DNA from: Pseudoflavonifractor capillosus
Lineage (GTDB): Bacteria; Bacillota; Clostridia; Oscillospirales; Oscillospiraceae
Length of the DNA stretch: 64,000 nt
Direction: 5' to 3'
Assembly: GCF_016899775.1 (NCBI RefSeq)
Contig: NZ_JACJJE010000015.1
Span: forward strand, 1 to 64,000
Numbering within the stretch: position 1 is the stretch's first letter; each line of letters opens with the position of its first letter. This document shows positions 9,067-16,661 of this stretch, piece by piece. The position numbers were made by a program, and so were the translations under genes. The notes below the pieces were generated by a model, which was given only the letters and a program-made list of their open reading frames with translations, did no database searches and was not told the DNA's origin.

Positions 9067-9072
9067 TGTCAA
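9044..9072 (-). promoter_or_regulatory. padR-DUF2812 array promoter
   Basis: On the minus strand, TTGACA at 9072-9067 and TACAAT at 9049-9044 are separated by exactly 17 bases, a near-consensus SigA promoter. The padR start is about 50 bases downstream. No other strong promoter was seen inside the array. Confidence 0.85.
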
Positions 9073-9158
9073 TCCTGTGGGAAATATCCTGAAATATTCG
9101 GGAAATGATACAACTTTTTGAGGGGCTTTTTGTGGAGACTGACCGGCCGGAAGGGCAG

Positions 9159-9185
9159 AAAAAAAGCAGCCCCGGCGGGGGCCGC
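9159..9185 (-). terminator. Intrinsic terminator after the DUF4830 gene
   Basis: Read on the minus strand, GCGGCCCC..GGGGCTGC forms an 8-bp stem followed by seven T residues, located 24 bases after the stop of the DUF4830 gene. Confidence 0.8.
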
Positions 9186-9209
9186 ATGGATATGGGGGAG
9201 AGGGGGCTG

Positions 9210-9701
9210 TCACGACCCGGCCGGCATGGACAGCCCGTGGAGAAATCCGTCCATCTGGGGGGAGAGGACCTCGCCGCCGATGACCGTGTTCCGGTAAATC
9301 ATCAGATTGGCCTGGACCCCCGCCTCGCCGGTGGGGTAGTTGGTGATCTCATAGGTGTACCGCTTCACCCGCTTGCCGGCGTACTGCTCCAGGTCGAAGC
9401 CCTGGCTGGCCTGGAGGGCCAGGTAGTCGTCGTAGCTCTCATCCATCTCCTCCGGGATGAGCAGCTCCTCGGTGGCCAGGGGCTCCTCCAGCACCTGCCA
9501 GCTGTAGCCCTCCAGATAGGCCACCCGGTCTTCGTTGGACTTCACGCCCTTGGGGCTGGGGAGGCCGGAAGCGGAGGCCGAGGCGGCTTGGAACGCGCCG
9601 CCCCCCAAATTCAGCGCCAGAGCCGCGCAGCACACCAGCGCGGCGGCGGCCACGCTGAAGGCCAGCTTTCTTCTGGGCAGCTTTGCGGTCATAATCAACA
9701 C
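9210..9701 (-). CDS. DUF4830 secreted/anchored protein
   Basis: 163 residues with a basic N-terminus and one hydrophobic segment at about 11-32 (signal peptide or anchor), then a small exported domain. KSNEDRVAYLEGYSW, PEEMDESYDDY, GFDLEQYAGKRVKRYTYEI and the VIGGEVLS..DGFLHGL end match what I know of DUF4830 proteins of gut clostridia; function unknown. Start choice: the GTG at 9701 is nine bases after GGAAGGAG, while the ATG at 9692 is too far from it. It is monocistronic with its own terminator and diverges from rsuA. Confidence 0.75.
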   Translation of the reverse strand: MLIMTAKLPRRKLAFSVAAAALVCCAALALNLGGGAFQAASASASGLPSPKGVKSNEDRVAYLEGYSWQVLEEPLATEELLIPEEMDESYDDYLALQASQGFDLEQYAGKRVKRYTYEITNYPTGEAGVQANLMIYRNTVIGGEVLSPQMDGFLHGLSMPAGS

Positions 9702-9788
9702 AGCGCATATCTCCTTCCCGTTCCTGGTCTTTGCTTCATTCTTATGCGCCCCGGGACAGGGGTATGCCGGAGAGAGAACAAAAAAGTA

Positions 9789-9817
9789 TTGAATTTCCTG
9801 GTGCCTTTTGGTACAAT
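9789..9817 (+). promoter_or_regulatory. rsuA promoter
   Basis: TTGAAT at 9789-9794 and TACAAT at 9812-9817 with a 17-base spacer, about 50 bases upstream of the rsuA start. Confidence 0.75.
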
Positions 9818-9869
9818 AGACCGACGTGTGAAAAAACAGTCCGAATTTTCAGGAAACGGGGGCGGCGGT

Positions 9870-10586
9870 ATGGCGCTGGAGCGGCTGGACAAGCTGCTGG
9901 CCTCCACCGGGCACTGGTCCCGGCGGGAGGTGAAGGATCTGGTCCGGCAGGGCCGGGTACTGGCGGACGGCCGCCCTGCGGCCCGCCCGGAGGACAAGTT
10001 TGACCCGGAGCGGGTTCGGCTGTCCGTGGACGGCCGGGAGGTGGACTGCGCACCCTTTGTGTATCTGATGCTCCACAAGCCGGCGGGGCTGTTGTCCGCC
10101 ACCGAGGACCGGAACCAGAAAACGGTGCTGGATCTGCTGCCGGAGCACCTGCGCCGCCGGGGTCTGTTTCCCGTGGGGCGGCTGGACAAGGACACCGAGG
10201 GCCTGCTCCTCCTCACCGACGACGGACCCCTGGGCCACGACCTGCTCGCCCCGAACAAGCATGTGGACAAGGTGTACTACGCCCAGGTGGACGGGACGGT
10301 GGACGCGTCCGACGCGGAGGCCCTGGCCCAGGGGATGGTGCTGGGGGACGGCCTTGCCTGCCTGCCCGCAGGTCTGGAGCCCCTGGGGGACGGCTCGGAG
10401 TGCCTGGTCACCCTCCGGGAGGGGAAGTACCACCAGGTGAAGCGGATGCTGGCCGCCCGGGGGAAGCCGGTGCGGTACTTGAAGCGCCTGTCCATGGGGC
10501 CCATCCGGCTGGACCCGGCCCTGGGACCGGGGGAGTGGCGGCCCCTCACCCAGGAGGAGGTAGCAGCTCTGCGAAGGGGACAGTGA
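9870..10586 (+). CDS. rsuA: RsuA-family 16S rRNA pseudouridine synthase
   Basis: 238 residues. An S4-type RNA-binding domain (RLDKLLASTGHWSRREVKDL, residues 4-60) precedes the pseudouridine synthase domain, with HKPAGLLSATED and the catalytic-aspartate motif GRLDKDTEGLLLLTDDG; KYHQVKRML is the conserved later motif. RsuA converts U516 of 16S rRNA, and this length and architecture fit RsuA better than RluB/RluF, though specificity cannot be settled from sequence. The upstream in-frame extension is antisense noise; ATG 9870 lies just after GGGGGCGGCGG and agrees with homologue starts. Transcribed alone from the 9789 promoter. Confidence 0.88.
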   Translation: MALERLDKLLASTGHWSRREVKDLVRQGRVLADGRPAARPEDKFDPERVRLSVDGREVDCAPFVYLMLHKPAGLLSATEDRNQKTVLDLLPEHLRRRGLFPVGRLDKDTEGLLLLTDDGPLGHDLLAPNKHVDKVYYAQVDGTVDASDAEALAQGMVLGDGLACLPAGLEPLGDGSECLVTLREGKYHQVKRMLAARGKPVRYLKRLSMGPIRLDPALGPGEWRPLTQEEVAALRRGQ

Positions 10587-10636
10587 GTTTCTCGCAAGGT
10601 TTTGGTTGTTTTTCACAAAAAAATTGGGAAACCCTC

Positions 10637-10666
10637 TTGCCAAACCGGGGGGTAAACCGTTATAAT
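10637..10666 (+). promoter_or_regulatory. Promoter of the CdaR-type regulator gene
   Basis: TTGCCA at 10637-10642 and a consensus TATAAT at 10661-10666 with an 18-base spacer. Confidence 0.75.
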
Positions 10667-10707
10667 GTCAATAGTTGTTTCAAGAGTTTTACTTGGGAGG
10701 GATCCAT

Positions 10708-11799
10708 GTGTCCAGCAGGATGTTTCAGGGAGTGGTACTCCAGATGAAAGACAGCGTCGACCGCACTGTGGGTGTGATCGATGCAGACGGGATCGTGGTG
10801 GCGTGCAGTGAACTGACCTGCATTGGCGAGCATTGGTCCGGCGCAGTGACCGCCGTCAATGCCGCGGACCACGCCGCCGCCCATTTTGAGGGAAAGACCT
10901 TCAAGCCCCTGGCGGGCTGGGGGGCTCAGTTCGACTATGCCGCCTTTGTGCAGGGGGAGGACGAGATGGCCGGCTCCCTGTGCGCCATGGCGGTGGTGGC
11001 CTTCAACGGGGCCAAGGCCTACTATGAGGAGAAGCACGACAAGGCCACCTTTGTGAAAAATATCATCTCGGACAATATTCTTCTGGGTGATATTTATACT
11101 CAGGCCAAGGAGCTGCACTTCGTCTCCGAGGCGCCCCGGGCCGCCTTCCTGGTGCGCCAGCTGGGCCCCGCCGACGTGAGCACCATCGACGTCATCCAGA
11201 ACCTGTTCCCGGACAAGCAGACCGACTTCGTCATCTCCATCAACGAGACCGACGTGGCTCTGATCAAGCAGCTGCCCGAAGGGGCGGACGCCCGGGAGCT
11301 CCAGCGCATCGCCAAGCAGATTGCCACCGCCGTCACCCAGGAGCTGGGCATCAAGGTGGTCATCGGCATCGGCACCGTGGTCAACCACATCCGGGATCTG
11401 GCCCGGGCCTACAAGGAGGCCGGCGTGGCCATTGATGTGGGCAAGGTGTTTGACACCGAAAAGACGGTCATCAACTACGAGAACCTGGGCATCGGCCGGC
11501 TGATCTATCAGCTGCCCACCATCCTGTGCCAGATGTTCCTCCAGGAGGTTTTCAAGAAAAACCCCATCGACGCCCTGGACCAGGAGACCCTGCTTACCAT
11601 CAACAAGTTCTTCGAGAACAACCTGAATGTGTCCGAGACCGCCCGGAAGCTCTTCGTCCACCGGAACACCCTGGTGTACCGCCTGGAGAAGATCAAGAAG
11701 CTCACCGGCCTGGACCTGCGGGAGTTTGACGACGCCATCACCTTCAAGGTGGCTTTGATGGTCAAGAAGTACCTCATTTCCCGGGGAATCGAGTCCTGA
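10708..11799 (+). CDS. CdaR/PucR-family transcriptional regulator
   Basis: 363 residues. The N-terminal half begins with a sugar-diacid-recognition-like region (VSSRMFQGVVLQMKDSVDR, VGVIDADGIVVACSE), the middle has a GGDEF-like fold segment, and the C-terminus is a PucR-type helix-turn-helix (FFENNLNVSETARKLFVHRN followed by TLVYRLEKIKKLTGLDLR). In E. coli CdaR governs glucarate/galactarate use; here no sugar-acid genes are adjacent, so the regulon is unknown and could be cell-wall or general. Start choice: the GTG at 10708 is seven bases after GGGAGG; the upstream TTG at 10675 has no ribosome site and lies 9 bases from the -10. A strong terminator follows. Confidence 0.85.
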   Translation: MSSRMFQGVVLQMKDSVDRTVGVIDADGIVVACSELTCIGEHWSGAVTAVNAADHAAAHFEGKTFKPLAGWGAQFDYAAFVQGEDEMAGSLCAMAVVAFNGAKAYYEEKHDKATFVKNIISDNILLGDIYTQAKELHFVSEAPRAAFLVRQLGPADVSTIDVIQNLFPDKQTDFVISINETDVALIKQLPEGADARELQRIAKQIATAVTQELGIKVVIGIGTVVNHIRDLARAYKEAGVAIDVGKVFDTEKTVINYENLGIGRLIYQLPTILCQMFLQEVFKKNPIDALDQETLLTINKFFENNLNVSETARKLFVHRNTLVYRLEKIKKLTGLDLREFDDAITFKVALMVKKYLISRGIES

Positions 11800-11823
11800 C
11801 AATTCTACAGAGTGCAAAAGGGG

Positions 11824-11863
11824 GCCTCTGTCTGCCGCGAGGCGGACAGAGGCTCTTTTTCTT
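11824..11863 (+). terminator. Intrinsic terminator after the CdaR-type gene
   Basis: A 13-bp stem (GCCTCTGTCTGCC with GGCGGACAGAGGC, one G-T pair) and a GCGA-type loop, followed by CTTTTTCTT, 25 bases after the stop codon. Confidence 0.9.
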
Positions 11864-11911
11864 GTGGAATCCGGCGGCCAAAAAAGGTGACATAAAACCG
11901 AAAATTGCCAT

Positions 11912-11940
11912 TGACAAAGAAAGGTTACGGGTGTAACCTA
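11912..11940 (+). promoter_or_regulatory. Putative ftsEX promoter with palindromic spacer
   Basis: TTGACA at 11912-11917 and TAACCT at 11935-11940, spacer 17. The spacer contains GGTTAC-GGGT-GTAACC (11924-11939), a 6-bp-arm palindrome overlapping the -10, suggesting a repressor site. The promoter lies about 170 bases upstream of ftsE. The rest of the 310-base gap 11800-12109 holds the terminator, a GC-rich stretch and one GTAGGGGC cassette. Confidence 0.55.
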
Positions 11941-12061
11941 ATAGGGCACAGGATTTCCCGGGAAAACATTTCCACTTGTTGCTTTGGGAAACTGTGAGAA
12001 GCGCATTTTCGTTTTGAGGGAAGGGCCGCCGGCGCGCCCCGCCTCAGGACTGACTTTATTT

Positions 12062-12082
12062 GGGCGCATGGCGCGCCCCTAC
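12062..12082 (-). repeat. GTAGGGGC-type palindromic cassette
   Basis: Read on the minus strand it is GTAGGGGCGC-GCCAT-GCGCCC, a member of the short palindrome family that fills the large intergenic blocks further along. It lies in the ftsE leader. Confidence 0.6.
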
Positions 12083-12109
12083 ATAACTATATCGTGAGGA
12101 CTATCTTAC

Positions 12110-12799
12110 ATGATACGCTTTATTGACGTTTATAAGGAGTACGACAACGGAACCAAGGCTCTGAAGGGCATCAACCTGCGCATTGACGACGGGGAGTTCG
12201 TCTTTCTGGTGGGACCCTCCGGGTCCGGCAAGTCCACCATCATCAAACTTATCACCGGGGAGATCGGCCTCACCGAGGGCAAGCTCATGGTCAACGGGTA
12301 CAGCCTGAACAACATCAGCCCCCGGCAGGTGCCCCTCATGCGGCGGACCCTGGGCATCATCTTCCAGGATTTCCGCCTTATCGACAAAAAGACGGTATAT
12401 GAGAACCTGTCCTTCGCCATGCGGGCCATCGGGGCCTCCCCCCGGGACGTGAAGCGGCGCATTCCCTATGTGCTGCAGCTGGTGGGGCTGGAGCACAAGG
12501 CGGACCGGTACCCCGGCCAGCTCTCCGGCGGCGAGCAGCAGCGTGTGGCCATTGCCCGGGCTCTGGTGAACAACCCCAATATGATCATCGCCGACGAGCC
12601 CACCGGCAACCTGGACCCCCACCGGTCCCTGGAGATCATGATGCTGCTGGAGCGCATCAACGATCTGGGCACCACCGTGCTGGTGGTCACCCATGAGAAG
12701 AGCCTGGTGAACCGGTTCACCAAGCGGGTGGTGGCCATCGAGGACGGCCGCATCATCAACGACGAGACAGGCGGGTATTACAATGGCGAGAAGGTTTGA
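12110..12799 (+). CDS. ftsE: Cell division ATP-binding protein FtsE
   Basis: 229 residues, the usual FtsE length. Walker A GPSGSGKST (res 36-44), Q-loop IIFQDFRLI, signature LSGGEQQRV, Walker B MIIADEPTGNLD and H-loop VVTHE are all intact. FtsE is the cytoplasmic ATPase of the FtsEX complex, which transmits ATP hydrolysis through FtsX to an extracellular peptidoglycan hydrolase. It overlaps ftsX by 17 bases and is followed by an M23 hydrolase with a coiled coil, the expected partner. ATG 12110 is preceded by GTGAGG. Confidence 0.97.
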   Translation: MIRFIDVYKEYDNGTKALKGINLRIDDGEFVFLVGPSGSGKSTIIKLITGEIGLTEGKLMVNGYSLNNISPRQVPLMRRTLGIIFQDFRLIDKKTVYENLSFAMRAIGASPRDVKRRIPYVLQLVGLEHKADRYPGQLSGGEQQRVAIARALVNNPNMIIADEPTGNLDPHRSLEIMMLLERINDLGTTVLVVTHEKSLVNRFTKRVVAIEDGRIINDETGGYYNGEKV

Positions 12800-13673
12800 T
12801 TTTCAGTATTATTGCAGCGAGGGCTTCCACTCCATCTTCACCCACGGCTTTATGTCCTTTGCCGCCGTGTGCATGATTGTGGCCTGCCTTCTGATTATGG
12901 GCTCCTTTTCCCTGGTGGCAGTGAACTTAAACCACATGCTGGGGGACCTGGAGGACGACAATCTGTTTTTGGCCTATGTGGACGAGAACTACACAGAGGA
13001 GGAGGCCCGGGCCCTCCAGAGTCAGATTGAGGCGGTGCCCAATGTGGGTCAGGTGGCCTTTGTCACCCGGGCGGAGGCTTTGGACGACTTCCGGGCGGGC
13101 CGGGAGGACAACCCCCTGCTGGCGGATCTGCCTGATGAGGTGCTGCGGGACCGCTTTGAGATCCATGTGGACGACATCGAGCAGCTCCAGGCCACCTCGG
13201 AACAGGTGGATGGGATCACCGGCATTGTCGATGTGAACGCGGCCTACGACATCGCCCAGGGATTCGTCATGGTGCGGAACATCGCCGCCGGCGTGGCCAT
13301 TGTGCTGGTGACCATGCTGGCCGTGGTGTCCCTGTTCATCATCGCCAACACCATCAAGCTGGCCTTCTTCTACCGCCGGGAGGAGATCGCCATTATGAAG
13401 ATGTGCGGCGCCACCAACGCCTTTATCCGGTGGCCCTTCGTGGTGGAGGGCATGATTTTGGGCATGACCGGCGCCCTGGTGGCCTTCTTTGCCCAGTGGG
13501 GCATCTATGAGCTGGTGAGCAAGGCCATTATCCAGAACAACGGCCTGTCCCTCATCACCGTTCTGCCCTTTACCTCTCTGGCGTGGCAGTTTTTGCTGGT
13601 ATTTATCGTGGCCGGTCTGCTCATCGGTGTGGTGGGCTCGGTGCTGGCCATTCGGAAGTTTTTGCAGGTATAA
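12783..13673 (+). CDS. ftsX: Cell division protein FtsX
   Basis: 296 residues with the FtsX topology: a TM segment at about 22-45, a large extracellular loop at about 46-170 with alternating acidic helices (LEDDNLFLAYVDENY and so on), then TM2 near 172-200, TM3 near 220-245 and TM4 near 268-292 after the RREEIAIMKMCGATNAFIR coupling segment that contacts FtsE. The extracellular loop is the part known to bind PcsB/CwlO/EnvC-type hydrolases. Start ATG 12783 lies inside the end of ftsE. Downstream are a 32-residue membrane microprotein and the M23 hydrolase. Confidence 0.97.
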   Translation: MARRFDFQYYCSEGFHSIFTHGFMSFAAVCMIVACLLIMGSFSLVAVNLNHMLGDLEDDNLFLAYVDENYTEEEARALQSQIEAVPNVGQVAFVTRAEALDDFRAGREDNPLLADLPDEVLRDRFEIHVDDIEQLQATSEQVDGITGIVDVNAAYDIAQGFVMVRNIAAGVAIVLVTMLAVVSLFIIANTIKLAFFYRREEIAIMKMCGATNAFIRWPFVVEGMILGMTGALVAFFAQWGIYELVSKAIIQNNGLSLITVLPFTSLAWQFLLVFIVAGLLIGVVGSVLAIRKFLQV

Positions 13674-13699
13674 GGTTTCGTGGGAAAGGAGCGCAAGGC

Positions 13700-13798
13700 A
13701 TGAGACCGAAGAAGCAGCGGATTGTAATGGGCATTTTGGCCGTGGTGATGGTGATTGCTCTGATCCTGCCTATGGTGAGCACCTTCTGGATGCGGTGA
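13700..13798 (+). CDS. 32-residue membrane microprotein between ftsX and the M23 gene
   Basis: ATG 13700 with a good ribosome site (GGAAAGGAG at 13682-13690) opens a 32-residue frame: a basic head (MRPKKQRIVM), one hydrophobic helix (residues 9-27) and a short STFWMR tail. It lies in the ftsEX operon, 26 bases after ftsX, and its stop is next to the ribosome site of the M23 gene, so it is probably translated. A single-pass partner or modulator of FtsEX is possible, but this is inference; I do not recognise a named family. Confidence 0.6.
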   Translation: MRPKKQRIVMGILAVVMVIALILPMVSTFWMR

Positions 13799-13808
13799 GG
13801 TGGCCGGC

Positions 13809-15044
13809 ATGAGACAGTGGTGGAAAGAACACGGAAGAAAGTGGGCGTTTCGCCTGTGCGGCCTGGCCCTGACAGCGGCGGTGGCGGTCTCTCTGCTGCC
13901 CGAGACAGTGGTGGTTCCCGCCTCCGCCGTGACCCAGGCGGAGATCGACGCAATGAAGGAGGAGGCCAACAGCCTCAAGCAGCAGCAGGAGGAGATTCAG
14001 GACCAATTGGACTCCTTGGCGGCGGATCGAGAGAATGCTATGGCACGCAAAACACTGCTGGAACAGCAGATCAACGCCACCCGGGCGGAGATCAATACCA
14101 TTGCCGCCCAGATCGCCAAATACGATGAGCTCATCGCCCAGAAGCAGGAGGAGCTCAGTCAGGCGGAGGCGGAGGAACAGGCCCAGTACGAGCTGTTCTG
14201 TGAGCGGGTGCGGTACATGGAGGAACAGGGGGAGGTCTCCTACTGGTCCATTCTGTTCTCCTCCAAGGACTTTGCGGACCTGCTGGACAACGCCATGATG
14301 GTGGAGGAGATCATGGACTATGACAACCAGGTCATGGACCAGCTCATCGCCCTGCGGGAGCAGATCGAGGAGGACAAGGCGGAACTGGAGACCGCCCGTC
14401 AGGAGCAGCAAGATGCCAAAGCAGAGCAGGAGGCCGCTCAGGCGAACCTCCAGGCTCAGGAGTCTGAAGTGGATGCCCTGCTCAGCCAGATCAGTAACCA
14501 GGAGGACGAACTGGAGGCCCGAGAGGCTCAGCTGCGGGCTGCCTCGGATGCGGCCACTGCGGAGATCGCCGCCGCCGAGCGGGAGCTGGCCGCACAGATT
14601 GCCAACGTGCCCAGCGAGTCCGGTTTCCTTTGGCCCCTGCCTGGCCGGTATAATCTGTCATCCTTGTTTGGCAGCCGGAAGCACCCCATCACCGGAAAGG
14701 CCAACAACCATACGGGAATCGACATCCCGGCCTCCAGCGGCACCAGTATTTTGGCCGCCAAGAGCGGCGTGGTGACCACCTCCACCTATAACAACTCCTA
14801 CGGCAACTATGTGGTAGTCAGCCACAGCGACGGCACCTCTACCTTGTATGCCCATATGGTCCGCCGGAACTGCTCCAAGGGAGACACTGTCTCCCAGGGA
14901 CAGGTGATCGGTTACGTGGGCACCACCGGTTCCTCCACCGGCAACCATCTCCACTTTGAAGTCCGGGTGAACGGCAGCCGTGTGGACCCCATTAACTACT
15001 TTACCGACCTGCCTCTGACCATCTCCGGGGTGTCCCTGTTCTGA
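13809..15044 (+). CDS. Murein hydrolase activator: coiled-coil M23 peptidase (EnvC/PcsB-like)
   Basis: 411 residues. Signal peptide at about 1-35 (cleavage near PASAVTQ), a long coiled coil at about 40-270 with a break near VSYWSILFSSKDFADLLDNA, and a C-terminal LytM/M23 domain at about 280-395. Zinc ligands are visible in HTGIDIP (H and D) and HLHFEV, so unlike E. coli EnvC the LytM site appears intact and the protein may cut peptidoglycan itself. Its place after ftsEX makes it the likely extracellular effector of that complex. ATG 13809 follows GTGAGG; the in-frame GTG at 13800 overlaps that site. A terminator follows. Confidence 0.92.
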   Translation: MRQWWKEHGRKWAFRLCGLALTAAVAVSLLPETVVVPASAVTQAEIDAMKEEANSLKQQQEEIQDQLDSLAADRENAMARKTLLEQQINATRAEINTIAAQIAKYDELIAQKQEELSQAEAEEQAQYELFCERVRYMEEQGEVSYWSILFSSKDFADLLDNAMMVEEIMDYDNQVMDQLIALREQIEEDKAELETARQEQQDAKAEQEAAQANLQAQESEVDALLSQISNQEDELEAREAQLRAASDAATAEIAAAERELAAQIANVPSESGFLWPLPGRYNLSSLFGSRKHPITGKANNHTGIDIPASSGTSILAAKSGVVTTSTYNNSYGNYVVVSHSDGTSTLYAHMVRRNCSKGDTVSQGQVIGYVGTTGSSTGNHLHFEVRVNGSRVDPINYFTDLPLTISGVSLF

Positions 15045-15072
15045 GGCGTCTGACGGCCTTCAAGGAAAAACG

Positions 15073-15120
15073 AAAGCCGGGCAGAGCAGTCCTTTTTGGG
15101 CTGTGCTGCCCGGCTTTTTT
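15073..15120 (+). terminator. Intrinsic terminator of the ftsEX-M23 operon
   Basis: A long stem (AAAGCCGGGCAGAGCAG paired with CTGTGCTGCCCGGCTTT) ends in a T run, 28 bases after the M23 stop. Confidence 0.9.
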
Positions 15121-15210
15121 CATTGAGCTCACTATGCGGAGGAAAAGAGCGTGCGCACAGCCGGTATGAGCGGTGCGGGCAGCGGGCCGTGAAAAGGGGG
15201 GCGGGCTGGA

Positions 15211-15239
15211 TTGACAAATCGCCCGGAGCACCTTATAGT
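15211..15239 (+). promoter_or_regulatory. Promoter of the frameshifted metallo-hydrolase gene
   Basis: Consensus TTGACA at 15211-15216 and TATAGT at 15234-15239 with a 17-base spacer; start codon 67 bases downstream. Confidence 0.8.
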
Positions 15240-15305
15240 GGTAGAATAACCAGTCAGATCAGGCGGGAGGATTCTGAACCCGCACGAAAGAGAGGGGAGC
15301 GCATC

Positions 15306-16185
15306 ATGTACGAACTGATCCAGGTCACAGACAGAAGCTGTTATATCCAGTGTCCGGCTAAAATCGGCTTGGTTCGCCTGGAGAGGGACCGTGTCTGCCT
15401 GATTGACAGCGGGAGCGATAAGGGACGCCGGGCGCAAGGTGCGGCAGATTCTGGAGGCCAACGGCTGGCGTCTCACCGCGATCTACAACACCCACTCCAA
15501 TGCCGACCACATCGGAGGGAATCAGTATCTCCAGAGGCAGACAGGGTGCAGGATTTTCGCCCCCGGAGTGGAGCGTGACTTTACGCAGCACACAGTCCTG
15601 GAGCCGTCCTTTTTATACGGGGGCTATCCCTTCCGGGAACTTCGGCACAAGTTCCTGATGGCCCAGGGGAGCGATGCCGAGGAGCTGACGCCCGGCTGTC
15701 TTCCGGAGGGCTTTACGGCTATCGACCTCCCCGGACACTTCTTTGATATGGTGGGGTACCGGACGCCGGACGATGTGGTGTATCTCGCGGACTGCCTCTC
15801 CAGCCGGGAGACGCTGGACAAATATCAGATCGGGTTTATCTATGATGTGGCCCGGTATCTGGAGACCCTGGAGAAGGTCAAGGGGATGCGGGCGGCGTGC
15901 TTTGTTCCGGCCCATGCGGAGGCCGCGGAGGACATCGCGCCGCTGGCGGACTACAACATTGCCAAGGTCCATCAGGTGGCGGAGCAGATCCTCCATGTCT
16001 GCGCGCAGCCGCTGTGCTTTGAACAGATCCTCCAGCGGCTCTTTACAACATACGATTTGACCATGACCTATGAGCAGTATGTGCTGGTGGGCAGTACAGT
16101 GCGCTCCTACCTGTCCTGGCTGAAGGATACCGGCCGGGCAGCCGCCTTCTTTGAGAATAACCTGCTGCTGTGGAAGCGAGCATGA
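15306..16185 (+). pseudogene. Metallo-beta-lactamase-fold hydrolase, interrupted by a 1-base frameshift
   Basis: Frame 1 starts at ATG 15306 (GGGGAG upstream) with MYELIQVTDRSCYIQC and runs to CLIDSGSDK; the family sequence then continues in another frame as DAGRKVRQILEANGW to the stop at 16185. Removing one G from the run at 15422-15424 restores a single 292-residue protein. The metal motif is THSNADHIGG, with Asn where most relatives have the second His; later GHFFDM, YLADCL and VPAHAE are present. The C-terminal 80 residues form a helical domain. The gene keeps a good promoter and a terminator, so this is a very recent mutation, an assembly error or, less likely, programmed frameshifting. 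Confidence 0.8.
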
Positions 16186-16189
16186 GATT

Positions 16190-16222
16190 AAAAAAATGCC
16201 GCCCGACTGGGCGGCATTTTTG
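16190..16222. terminator. Bidirectional terminator between the metallo-hydrolase gene and rpsI
   Basis: ATGCCGCCC-GACT-GGGCGGCAT flanked by an A run on the left and a T run on the right, serving both converging units. Confidence 0.9.
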
Positions 16223-16239
16223 ACGTATGTCTGAAAAAA

Positions 16240-16644
16240 TCAGCGCTTGGAGAACTGGGGCGCGCGACGGGCAGCCTTGAGGCCGTACTTCTTGCGCTCC
16301 TTCATACGAGGATCGCGGGTGAGGAGGCCGGCGGCCTTCAGGGCGGGGCGGTACTCCTCGTTGGCCAGCAGCAGAGCGCGGGCCACACCGTGGCGGATGG
16401 CGCCGGCCTGGCCGGTGACGCCGCCGCCGGTGACGGTGGCCACGATGTCCACCTTGCCCAGCTGCTCGGTGGTGACCAGGGGCTGACGGACCAGGAGCTT
16501 CAGGGTCTCCAGGCCGAAGTAATCGTCGATGTCACGGCCGTTGATGGTGATGGAACCAGTGCCGTTGGGGAACAGATGCACGCGGGCCACGGAGGACTTC
16601 CGACGGCCGGTGCCATAGAAATAAGGCTTCTTGCTCTTATACAT
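16240..16644 (-). CDS. rpsI: 30S ribosomal protein S9
   Basis: 134 residues. [13 protein letters not shown], the [19 protein letters not shown] core and the basic C-terminal end ([17 protein letters not shown]) that reaches toward the P-site tRNA are all diagnostic. It is the second gene of the conserved rplM-rpsI operon, 17 bases after rplM, and ends at the bidirectional terminator. Confidence 0.98.
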   Translation of the reverse strand: MYKSKKPYFYGTGRRKSSVARVHLFPNGTGSITINGRDIDDYFGLETLKLLVRQPLVTTEQLGKVDIVATVTGGGVTGQAGAIRHGVARALLLANEEYRPALKAAGLLTRDPRMKERKKYGLKAARRAPQFSKR

Positions 16645-16661
16645 GATCGTCTACCTCCTGC

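Noticed and set aside
9105-9869. Long N-terminal extension of rsuA
   Set aside because: It crosses the promoter at 9789 and is antisense to the DUF4830 gene; family members start near ATG 9870.
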